NCBI RefSeq assembly: GCF_000379105.1 | Contig: NZ_KB900609.1 | Span: 4,369,031-4,433,030 of the forward strand | DNA: 64,000 nucleotides | Source of the DNA: Methylobacterium sp. WSM2598 | GTDB lineage: Bacteria; Pseudomonadota; Alphaproteobacteria; Rhizobiales; Beijerinckiaceae | Direction: 5' to 3' | In this document: positions 57,567 to 64,000 of the stretch, piece after piece | Numbering within the stretch: position 1 is the first letter of the stretch | Layout: each line of letters opens with the position of its first letter | The notes under the pieces: generated by a model | What the model saw: only the letters and a program-made list of their open reading frames with translations | The model's database searches: none | Told to the model about the DNA's origin: nothing | Program-made: the position numbers and the translations under genes

Positions 57567-57885
57567 AGAACATCCTGCTGAGGATCAAACTCAGGCCGCA
57601 TCGGGGCATCATGAGTGTTACGCGCTGAATAATTGGGGCAGATAGACTGTTTTCTAGCTAGCTGCCTTGCTAAGATTGCAGTGCTGCCATGCCTTGGTCT
57701 TGCCATCAAAGAGCGCGTTTTCTGCGTTTAAGTGTTATTCCTATTCGATACTTACTTGCCAGCTGGACGACGGTCGGGGTGGTTGATACAGCACAACAGC
57801 CGTCCCGGGTGCGCGCTCGGCGGACCGTCCGACAACGTCAGCATCGCCGCGACTTAACTGATGCGGATCCCTTTTCGCACCCTGC
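57567..57885. other. Intergenic region with lower GC
   Basis: There is no gene in 319 bases. The stretch around 57640-57760 is AT-rich (for example GTGTTATTCCTATTCGATAC) and probably holds the promoter of the leftward L,D-transpeptidase gene and the end of the VOC transcript. No hairpin with a T-run was identified. Confidence 0.4.
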
Positions 57886-58416
57886 TCAGTCCTCGTCCTG
57901 CCACCTCCGCAGATGAGTCTGGTCATGATAGGCCATGCGGTCGGGTGTGGTGATGAACTCCATTGTCGTGCCCCAGGGCATCCGGCAGTAGCAGACCCTG
58001 TTTCCCGGACCTTTTTCAGTCTCGTAAGGGATGGCGCGCGGCGCGGTTAGGGGCGTGCCGCCAGCCCTCTCGAAGCGCGCGACCGACGCATCGATGTCAT
58101 CGGTGTAAAGCCCGAAATGCGTGATGCCGAAGTCGCTGGCCCGGATCGGCTGGGACTGTTCAGGCCCGTGCATCTCGAACAGCTCGATGTCGGGTCCGGT
58201 TCCAATCTTGACTATCGCCTGAGCACGAACGACCGTTCCGGGGAATGCGCCGACCGCCCGCTCGAATTCGGGTCCATGCCGCGGCGGATCCTGCGGTCCG
58301 AAGGACTGGTAGATCACCTGGCCGCCGAAGGCTTCCACGAGGAACAATTTTGCCGCTTCGATGTCGGGCACCGTAATGCCGATATGATTGACGCCGCGAA
58401 TAACGGGTGCGGACAT
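57886..58416 (-). CDS. VOC-family (glyoxalase/extradiol-fold) protein
   Basis: This 176-residue protein is composed of two VOC beta-alpha-beta modules: GVNHIGITVPDIEAAKLFLVEAFGG and FGITHFGLYTDDIDASVARFERAGG. Likely metal ligands are His in NHIGI, Glu in IELFEM, His in THFGL and Glu in TMEFI. VOC proteins are glyoxalases, epimerases or dioxygenases; the specific reaction is not visible. It is the last gene of the leftward HIBADH-SDR-hydrolase-VOC operon. Confidence 0.88.
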   Translation of the reverse strand: MSAPVIRGVNHIGITVPDIEAAKLFLVEAFGGQVIYQSFGPQDPPRHGPEFERAVGAFPGTVVRAQAIVKIGTGPDIELFEMHGPEQSQPIRASDFGITHFGLYTDDIDASVARFERAGGTPLTAPRAIPYETEKGPGNRVCYCRMPWGTTMEFITTPDRMAYHDQTHLRRWQDED

Positions 58417-58522
58417 GACAGTCTCCTTTCTTGACTGGGTCGATCAATCGCGACCCCTCGAACGGGCTTTGCCAGCAGGGTCGCGACCGGCTTCGCCCGC
58501 AATGTCTCGCGGGCACCGGTTT

Positions 58523-59371
58523 TCAGTTGGCCTTGAGGAAATCGATCAGGGCGGCCGCGACTTCGTGCGGCCGCTCATCGGCGACATAGTGGCTGCACCG
58601 TGCAATCGACCCGCCCGTCGCATTGCTGGCGAACTCTTGCAGCATCGGCACCATCTGCGCTCCGAATCGCTGGTCTCCCCCTAAGCCAAGCACAGGTATC
58701 TCGAGCGGTTGCTTCTTGTACTCTAGGGCAGCCGCATGATCGGCGGCGAGGGTGCGATACCATTCCATGCCGCCGCGCGTGCGGCCAGGAAGCGCCATCG
58801 CCTTCGCGTAGATCTCTATGTCCGCGGGATTGAAGGTGGTGTGATCGTAGAACCGCTCAGCCATGAAGGTCGAAACATAGTCATATTCGCGGCCGTGGAT
58901 CAGACGCTCGGGCAGATCCCGGTTCATATGAAAACCAAAGTGCCAGAGTCTCGCGGTCGTCGCCTCCCACCCGGTCCAGCCGGGAAGCGGAACGTCGAGG
59001 ACGGCGAGATGCGTGACAGCCTCCCGATAGATCGCTGCCTGCGGCAGCGCCACCATGCCGCCGATGTCGTGCCCACACACCGCGTAGCGCTCATGCCCGA
59101 GGGCGACCATGACCTCATGCGCATCGCGCGCCATCGTTGCCTTGTCATAGCCGTCGAGCGGACAATCGGAGAAGCCCGCGCCGCGCAGATCGATGGCCAC
59201 CACGCTGAAATGCTCGGCCAGCAGCGGCATCACATGGTGCCATTCCCACCAGGTTTCAGGCCAGCCGTGAAGCAGAAGAATCGACGGGCCAGCGCCCCCG
59301 GTGACGGCGTTGAGCTTGATGCCGTTCACTGGCACGAGTCGCTGGGTAAATCCCTTCAAAGCTGCGATCAT
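58523..59371 (-). CDS. Alpha/beta hydrolase, epoxide-hydrolase/dehalogenase-like
   Basis: This 282-residue alpha/beta hydrolase has the oxyanion-hole motif LHGWPETWWEW, an Asp nucleophile in the elbow CGHDIGGMVA, and a catalytic His in SHYVADERPHEVA. The Asp nucleophile and HGWP are typical of epoxide hydrolases and haloalkane or fluoroacetate dehalogenases. It overlaps the tail of the upstream SDR open frame by 4 bases, which reflects that frame's altered end. Confidence 0.9.
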   Translation of the reverse strand: MIAALKGFTQRLVPVNGIKLNAVTGGAGPSILLLHGWPETWWEWHHVMPLLAEHFSVVAIDLRGAGFSDCPLDGYDKATMARDAHEVMVALGHERYAVCGHDIGGMVALPQAAIYREAVTHLAVLDVPLPGWTGWEATTARLWHFGFHMNRDLPERLIHGREYDYVSTFMAERFYDHTTFNPADIEIYAKAMALPGRTRGGMEWYRTLAADHAAALEYKKQPLEIPVLGLGGDQRFGAQMVPMLQEFASNATGGSIARCSHYVADERPHEVAAALIDFLKAN

Positions 59372-60246
59372 GATCGAACTCCAGTCAGATGTTGGCGTGA
59401 GAACACCGCTGGCGGCCGTCGCTCAGGGCTGATCGAAATCCGTGGCGATCGAGATATCGCGCCAGGCATCGATGTCGCTGCGAAACGCCGCCAGCTTCCG
59501 CTCGGCGATCGAGTGCGCGATCGGGCCAAGTGGCAAATGAAGCGGAGCGTCATCGGCGTCGACTGCCTGCAGATCACGGCAATGGCCTTATCGGGATCGC
59601 CGGCCTGGTTGCCATCGTTCGTCTCGCGATAGTGCTTTCGCGAACTCGCCGCATATTCCGGCATCTCCTTTGCAACCATGGTGATCGAGCGGCCGAGGAA
59701 GGCGGTGCGAAACGGCTCAGGCTCGACGATCAGCACGCGGATATCGAAGGGTTCCAACTCCCCCGCGAGCGCCTCGGAAACGCCTTCCACCGCGAACTTG
59801 GCGGCATTGTAGTAGCCCCCTCCGCCACTGCCCGCGATGCCGGCACCGGAGGACATGTTGACGATCGTTCCGCCCTTGCGCCGCAGGACGGGCAGAGCGG
59901 CTCTGATCGTCTCGATGAGGCCGAAGGCGCTCACCTCGAACATCGGCCGATATTCCTCGGGCGTGCCTTCCTCTATCGCGCCGTACAGTCCGTAGCCGGC
60001 ATTGTTCACGAGCACATCAAACCCGCCGAATGTCTCGACTGCCTTGCTGACCGCTGATTTGGCGGCCGCCGCATCCGTCACGTCGAGCGGCAACGTGATC
60101 ATGCGGCTGGCGAAGGGGGTCGCCATCTTTTCGGTTGATTTAACATTGCGAGCGGTCGCGATGACATGATCGCCGCGCTGTGCCGCGGCCAGGGCAAGGC
60201 GCTGCCCGAAGCCGCGCGAGCAGCCAGTAATAAACCAGGTTTTCAT
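59368..60246 (-). CDS. Short-chain dehydrogenase/reductase with C-terminal frameshift
   Basis: The first 215 or so residues are a normal classical SDR: cofactor motif TGCSRGFG, NNAGYG, the catalytic Ser in VNMSSGAG and YxxxK in GYYNAAKFAVEG. After DPDKAIAVIC the open frame turns Arg/Ser-rich. The shifted frame reads AVDADDAPLHLPLGPIAHS on to a stop at 59423, the usual end of this SDR group, so one base (probably a C in ATCCTGCAG) seems to be missing near 59571-59573. The catalytic core is intact; the native protein would be about 274 residues. Real mutation or sequencing error is undecided. Confidence 0.75.
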   Translation of the reverse strand: MKTWFITGCSRGFGQRLALAAAQRGDHVIATARNVKSTEKMATPFASRMITLPLDVTDAAAAKSAVSKAVETFGGFDVLVNNAGYGLYGAIEEGTPEEYRPMFEVSAFGLIETIRAALPVLRRKGGTIVNMSSGAGIAGSGGGGYYNAAKFAVEGVSEALAGELEPFDIRVLIVEPEPFRTAFLGRSITMVAKEMPEYAASSRKHYRETNDGNQAGDPDKAIAVICRQSTPMTLRFICHLARSRTRSPSGSWRRFAATSMPGAISRSPRISISPERRPPAVFSRQHLTGVRS

Positions 60247-60272
60247 TATTTCTTCTCCGAATTGTTGTCAGA

Positions 60273-61142
60273 TTACGCCAAGCCGTCGCCGCCGCGAACC
60301 GTCATATCGGCCATGATCGACCAGTCCTTCTCCCCGAAGCCCGCCGAGACAGCGTTGCTGAGTCTCTCGCGGACAGCTTCAAGCATTGGGAGCGTGCGTC
60401 CGATCTCGTTGCTGGCCTCAGTAGCCAGGCGCATGTCCTTGAGGGCGAGCTTGGCTTTAAAACCCGGCTCGAATGATCGGTCCGTGATCTGCGCGCTGTA
60501 GCTCTCATAGGCGCGGCCCGAGAACAGAGTGCCCAGGATGAGTTCAAAGAAGTCCGCACGGTCGAGGCCGACGCTTTCGGTCAGCACGGCACCCTCAGCC
60601 ATCGCCTCAATAGCCATGGCGATCATCATGTTGCAGGCGAGCTTTGCCGCGTTCGCCCGAGTGGGGTTCTCCCCTAACTTCCAGACCTTTTTGCTGAGAG
60701 GGGCGAACAGCGGCGCGACCGCGGCGACTGCATCAGCCTTCCCGGCCGCCAGGATGTTGAGCTGGCCACTCGCCGCTACGTTCGGTCGACCGAGGACCGG
60801 TGCGGACACATAGCCAAGGCCCGCCTCTTCGTGCAGGAGTTCCAGTTCCCGCGCGAATGCGACTGAGATCGTCGATGTGACGACATGGGTCAGCCCTGGT
60901 TGCGCGCTCGCGAGCAAGCCGGCATCAAGGATCACCTCCCGAATGGCCTGATCGTCGGACAGCATCGTGAAGACCGCGTCAGCCTCGAATGCATCCGCCG
61001 CGCGTTCGACGAGAGTTACCCGGGGAACGCTGTCCTGGGCAGCCTTGCTCCGGTTCCAGGCCCGCACGTCATGGCCGGCCTTCACTAGGTGAAGGGCCAT
61101 TGCTGAGCCCATGCTGCCAAGCCCGATAAAGCCGATCTGCAC
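60273..61142 (-). CDS. 3-Hydroxyisobutyrate-dehydrogenase-family NAD(P)-dependent oxidoreductase
   Basis: This 289-residue beta-hydroxyacid dehydrogenase has the Rossmann motif FIGLGSMGSAMALHLVKAGH at the N-terminus, substrate-binding-type segment SAPVLGRPNVAASGQL (in place of DAPVSGG) and the catalytic Lys in ANAAKLACNMMI. The altered substrate loop points to the imine-reductase-like or glyoxylate-reductase-like branch rather than true 3-hydroxyisobutyrate dehydrogenase. It is the first gene of the leftward operon and is divergent from a LysR gene. Confidence 0.9.
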   Translation of the reverse strand: MQIGFIGLGSMGSAMALHLVKAGHDVRAWNRSKAAQDSVPRVTLVERAADAFEADAVFTMLSDDQAIREVILDAGLLASAQPGLTHVVTSTISVAFARELELLHEEAGLGYVSAPVLGRPNVAASGQLNILAAGKADAVAAVAPLFAPLSKKVWKLGENPTRANAAKLACNMMIAMAIEAMAEGAVLTESVGLDRADFFELILGTLFSGRAYESYSAQITDRSFEPGFKAKLALKDMRLATEASNEIGRTLPMLEAVRERLSNAVSAGFGEKDWSIMADMTVRGGDGLA

Positions 61143-61309
61143 GGCCTATCTCCTGTTGTTCAGATGGAGACCCAAGCGGCCGCCCTCATGCGTTGCGGGA
61201 GCCGACGGAAGGACGCTTCTCCAGACGTTGGCAGCAATCTAGGTATTTATATTTGTACCGAAACTGACATCGCTGTACTCTCGGCGTTCAGTTTTGTGCG
61301 GGTGGCGCG

Positions 61310-62170
61310 ATGGAATGGAGCGACATCAGAATCTTCCTCGCTATCGCGCGATCCGGCACGCTCGGCGGCGCCGCGCGCGCTCTTAAGACGAGCCATCCGA
61401 CCGTCGGCAGGCGCCTGCGCGCACTCGAGCAGGCGATCGGCCACACGCTCTTCCAGCGCACAGCGGATGGTCTTGTTCTGACCGACGAGGGCCACGGCAT
61501 CATCGCGCTGGCCGAGCAAATGGAAGAAGGCGCGCTGGCCATGGAGCGCCGGCTCGCGGGGCAGGAGCAGAATCTCAAAGGCAGCCTGCGTATTTCGTCA
61601 GCGGACTGGTTTGGAGCCTATGTCCTTCCTCCTATTCTCGCAGATTTCTCGAAATCCTACCCCAATGTCGACCTCGAAATCCTAACCGGCACGCGCCTGT
61701 TCAACCTTGCCCAACGGGAGGCGGATGTCGCTTTTCGCATCGTTCCGTTCAACACTGCCGATGTCGTTCAACGGCGGCTCTTCAGGCTCGAATACGGCGT
61801 TTACATCGCAGAAGAGGCGACTGATCCCAAATATGGCGATGGGACCGGTTTCCGGTTGATCACCCATGACACATCGACGGGCCATTTCCCTGACATCACT
61901 TGGCTCATCGAGAGTTTCCCCAACGCGAGACCGGTCCTGCGATCGAACAACCGCAATGTCCAGGGGCGCATGTGCAGGCAAGGCGTCGGCATCGCCGTCC
62001 TGCCCCGCGTGGTCGGCAATCAGATCCCCGGCATCCGCAGCCTGGAACTGCCGACGCCGCCGCCGGCGCGAGACATCTGGATGGGATATCACCGGGACCT
62101 ACGGCGGCTTCAGCGTCTTCGCGCGTTCATCTCGACCGTATCGGACCATCTCGAGAACGCGACCGCGTAA
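61310..62170 (+). CDS. LysR-family transcriptional regulator
   Basis: This 286-residue regulator has an N-terminal winged helix (WSDIRIFLAIARSGTLGGAARALKTSHPTVGRRLRALEQAIGHTLFQRT) and a LysR effector domain (LKGSLRISSADWFGAYVLPPILADF, MCRQGVGIAVLPRVVG). It is divergent from the HIBADH-SDR-hydrolase-VOC operon with a 167-base gap that is AT-richer (TATTTATATTTGTACCG near 61244), so it probably controls that operon. Confidence 0.93.
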   Translation: MEWSDIRIFLAIARSGTLGGAARALKTSHPTVGRRLRALEQAIGHTLFQRTADGLVLTDEGHGIIALAEQMEEGALAMERRLAGQEQNLKGSLRISSADWFGAYVLPPILADFSKSYPNVDLEILTGTRLFNLAQREADVAFRIVPFNTADVVQRRLFRLEYGVYIAEEATDPKYGDGTGFRLITHDTSTGHFPDITWLIESFPNARPVLRSNNRNVQGRMCRQGVGIAVLPRVVGNQIPGIRSLELPTPPPARDIWMGYHRDLRRLQRLRAFISTVSDHLENATA

Positions 62171-62221
62171 TGCCGATATGGGACGACGCGGGTTCGAGCG
62201 TTCCGCCGGCGCCGCGCAGGA

Positions 62222-62800
62222 TCATGCGGTCCGTTCCGTCGCTGCCTTTCGCGCCTGCACAACGGTCAACCACACGGCCGAGACCAGGAAGTAGAAGGCG
62301 CCGAACGCCGCGTAGGGTGCGATGTCGGTGATCCCGGGTGTCGCGGCCCCGTTCGCCCTGAGGATGAAATGGGCGCCCGCGAGGGCCGACTGAGCTCCGC
62401 TCAGCACCATCGCCCATTGGGCGCGCGCCTGCCAGCGCCGCAGGCCGGTCGCAAGCTGCAGCAGGCCGGAGAGGATGGCCCAGACCCCGAACACCGTTAG
62501 CACCGCGTGCAGGCCCCATCCGAGCGCGACCGCCACCGCGATGGCGACGACGGAGCTGGCAGCCACGTTGAGGGCCTGGCTGGGATTGGCGGCCAAGCCG
62601 CCGCTGCGCCGCGCGTCAATGACGTTAGCGACGGCGTCCCAGGCGGGATAGGCGACGAGAAGCGCCGCCGCGGCCGGCGACATGGCCTTTCCGCTGGTAA
62701 AGGCCGCCGCGACCCAGCCGACTGACACCCCGGCACTGAGGAAGTAGTAGGAGCTCAGCCAGCGCGAAGTGTCACGGCCAGGTTGTTGGATGGTCGTCAT
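62222..62800 (-). CDS. DUF308-type membrane protein
   Basis: This 192-residue protein has about six hydrophobic segments (for example YYFLSAGVSVGWVAAAF, AASSVVAIAVAVALGWGLHAVLTVFGVWAIL and APYAAFGAFYFLVSAVWLTVV), arranged in pairs as in DUF308/HdeD-like proteins. ATG at 62800 has GGGAACG upstream. Function is unknown; relatives are linked to acid stress. It is convergent to the LysR gene and divergent from the AraC gene, which may regulate it. Confidence 0.78.
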   Translation of the reverse strand: MTTIQQPGRDTSRWLSSYYFLSAGVSVGWVAAAFTSGKAMSPAAAALLVAYPAWDAVANVIDARRSGGLAANPSQALNVAASSVVAIAVAVALGWGLHAVLTVFGVWAILSGLLQLATGLRRWQARAQWAMVLSGAQSALAGAHFILRANGAATPGITDIAPYAAFGAFYFLVSAVWLTVVQARKAATERTA

Positions 62801-62954
62801 CGACGTTCCCTTCGGGTGCGCGGCGCGGCGGAGGATCGGGGCGACGGGCAATCACGCGGCGGACTCGGCAACTCGAACGCCGTGCTTCGTGAAAGCGGCG
62901 TCTTTTCAGAGACATACGCGTCGCTTCGGAAGGTACGTTTACAATCGGACGCCG

Positions 62955-63854
62955 ATGGCACCCATGACCGGATCACTGGAAAACTTGACCGTTCTTCCGG
63001 ACGGCGGACCGGGGTTGGTCCCCGGCGACCTGCTCTCGCACGTGCTGGCGCAGATCCGGCTCACCGGGGACCATGTCCGATTACACGAAGTCGCGTGGTC
63101 GGAGGGCTTGGACCTGGAAGCCGGGGCCGCCTACGTCCTGGTGGTCGCCGACGGCTCGCTCGACGTCGAGGATGATGCCGGGAAGCGTAACTTAATGGAC
63201 ACGGGCGATCTCGTGCTTCTGCCCCACGGGCTCGGAGGATCCAGGCTGGTGGCGTCCGCCTCGCATGCATCGGTGATCGTTTGCCGGTTCTGGTTCGATC
63301 CCCATAGTCTTCGCGGCATGATCTCGGCCCTGCCCGGGCGCATCCGCATCCGGCGCGCCGAAGGAGCTGGGTGGCTGGACGGCATCGTACCCTTCCTGAT
63401 GGTCGAGGTGACCGACGACGAGCCCGGCTCGGCCCTGATGATCTCACGGATCATCGATGTCATCGTCATTCGCACCCTGCGGACCTGGGTGCAGCTTGGG
63501 CACACCACCGGATGGCTGGGAGGGCTGTCCGACGCCCGCATCGCCCGAGCGCTGAAGGTCATGCACGAACGACCGCTGCCGCGCTGGGGCGTCGAGGCCC
63601 TGGCCGACGCAGCCGGCATGTCCCGGTCGAGCTTCTGCGAGCGGTTCACCGCTCTCGTCGGACGCTCGCCCCTGCGCTACCAGAACGAGTGGCGGCTCAC
63701 GCTTGCTCGGGACATGCTGGTCGCCAGCGAGGCACGTGTCGGCGAGGTCGCGCTACGCGTCGGCTATGAGTCCGAAGCAGCGTTCAGCCGTGCTTACAAG
63801 GCGATGTTTGGCCATCCACCGAGGGACGAGCCTGCACCGCCGAGCGAGAAGTGA
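62955..63854 (+). CDS. AraC-family transcriptional regulator with cupin sensor
   Basis: This 299-residue regulator has an N-terminal cupin-like domain (AAYVLVVADGSLDVEDD, DTGDLVLLPHG) of the AraC-binding type, and a C-terminal double helix-turn-helix (WGVEALADAAGMSRSSFCERFTALVGRSPLRYQNEWRLTLARDMLV, VGEVALRVGYESEAAFSRAYKAMFGHPP). Start at 62955 (MAPMTGSLEN) is chosen because the frame upstream crosses the divergent promoter region. It probably regulates the divergent DUF308 gene. Confidence 0.92.
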   Translation: MAPMTGSLENLTVLPDGGPGLVPGDLLSHVLAQIRLTGDHVRLHEVAWSEGLDLEAGAAYVLVVADGSLDVEDDAGKRNLMDTGDLVLLPHGLGGSRLVASASHASVIVCRFWFDPHSLRGMISALPGRIRIRRAEGAGWLDGIVPFLMVEVTDDEPGSALMISRIIDVIVIRTLRTWVQLGHTTGWLGGLSDARIARALKVMHERPLPRWGVEALADAAGMSRSSFCERFTALVGRSPLRYQNEWRLTLARDMLVASEARVGEVALRVGYESEAAFSRAYKAMFGHPPRDEPAPPSEK

Positions 63855-63952
63855 TTGCAAAAGTGAGCCGTCTGTTTGGAACGGCAGGCGCGTAATGGGT
63901 CACGATATGCTGATGTCGTAACCGCCGCACAAAGGTCCGCTTCTTCTTACCA

Positions 63953-64000
63953 AGCGGACATCTCAGCCGGCAGGCTTGAAGGTCTGCAAGGGGTCAGGAC
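63953..64000 (+). repeat. Dispersed repeat, copy C (cut by the window edge)
   Basis: AGCGGAC at 63953, then CGGCAGGCTTGAAGGTC and AAGGGGTCAGGA, line up with 48862-48908 in the same orientation. The sequence stops at the window edge, so the full length is unknown. The gap from the AraC stop to here holds no gene. Confidence 0.6.

Noticed and set aside
1..64000. CRISPR array, restriction-modification or other defence system
   Set aside because: No regularly spaced repeat array, methyltransferase, nuclease or toxin-antitoxin pair was found; the short tandem repeats present are contiguous without spacers.

Overview
The window looks like a chromosomal segment of a high-GC alphaproteobacterium, most likely Methylobacterium or a close relative. 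This rests on the leuS-lptE, dapD, rho, smr-mltA-tim44/secB gene neighbourhoods, the MoxR/DUF58/von Willebrand operon typical of that order, very high GC, and the long spurious antisense frames that go with it. The genus is inference; no rRNA gene is present.

Positions 1-35533 are mostly core genome. From left to right they hold: the start of lptE and all of leuS; a PLP-homeostasis protein; an L,D-transpeptidase-like protein; a DEDDh exonuclease; a response regulator with a cyclic-nucleotide-binding partner; dapD and panC in convergent orientation; a secreted copper-radical oxidase followed by a small Cys protein and an SCO copper chaperone; ybaK; a class A beta-lactamase; a seven-gene MoxR-DUF58-DUF4381-vWA-vWA-TPR-BatD operon; a soluble chemotaxis transducer; an NHL beta-propeller protein; a GGDEF/EAL enzyme; rho; smr-mltA-tim44 divergent from secB; and tRNA-Ser(GCU).

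From the 3' end of tRNA-Ser (35533) to the right edge the content is accessory, visibly mosaic and lower in GC in places, with a decayed tyrosine-integrase C-terminus (about 44.8-44.9 kb), dispersed repeats (36.4, 48.9 and 63.95 kb), a nonsense-mutated L,D-transpeptidase and a frameshifted SDR gene. Three catabolic modules can be read. (1) IclR regulator, ferredoxin reductase and ferredoxin, divergent from a Rieske oxygenase, a glutamine-synthetase-like ligase and an orphan periplasmic binding protein, with palindromes over both divergent promoters. (2) LysR regulator divergent from a second orphan binding protein, a PnbA-like nitroreductase and a PnbB-like hydroxylaminobenzoate lyase, i.e. 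a 4-nitrobenzoate to protocatechuate route. (3) TetR regulator divergent from an MFS carrier, a cyclase-family metal hydrolase, a 6-oxocamphor-hydrolase-like crotonase and a three-subunit molybdenum hydroxylase. A fourth, differently composed operon (HIBADH-family, SDR, alpha/beta hydrolase, VOC protein, divergent LysR) follows, then a DUF308 membrane protein and an AraC regulator.

The most interesting leads are modules 1 and 3, whose substrates cannot be named from sequence, and the copper-radical oxidase/SCO operon. In module 1, the pairing of a GS-like ligase with a Rieske oxygenase beside a nitroaromatic reduction module suggests gamma-glutamyl activation of an aromatic amine. In the oxidase operon, all copper and cofactor residues of galactose oxidase are conserved with matching spacing, fused to two ricin-type lectin modules and a duplicated domain I do not recognise.
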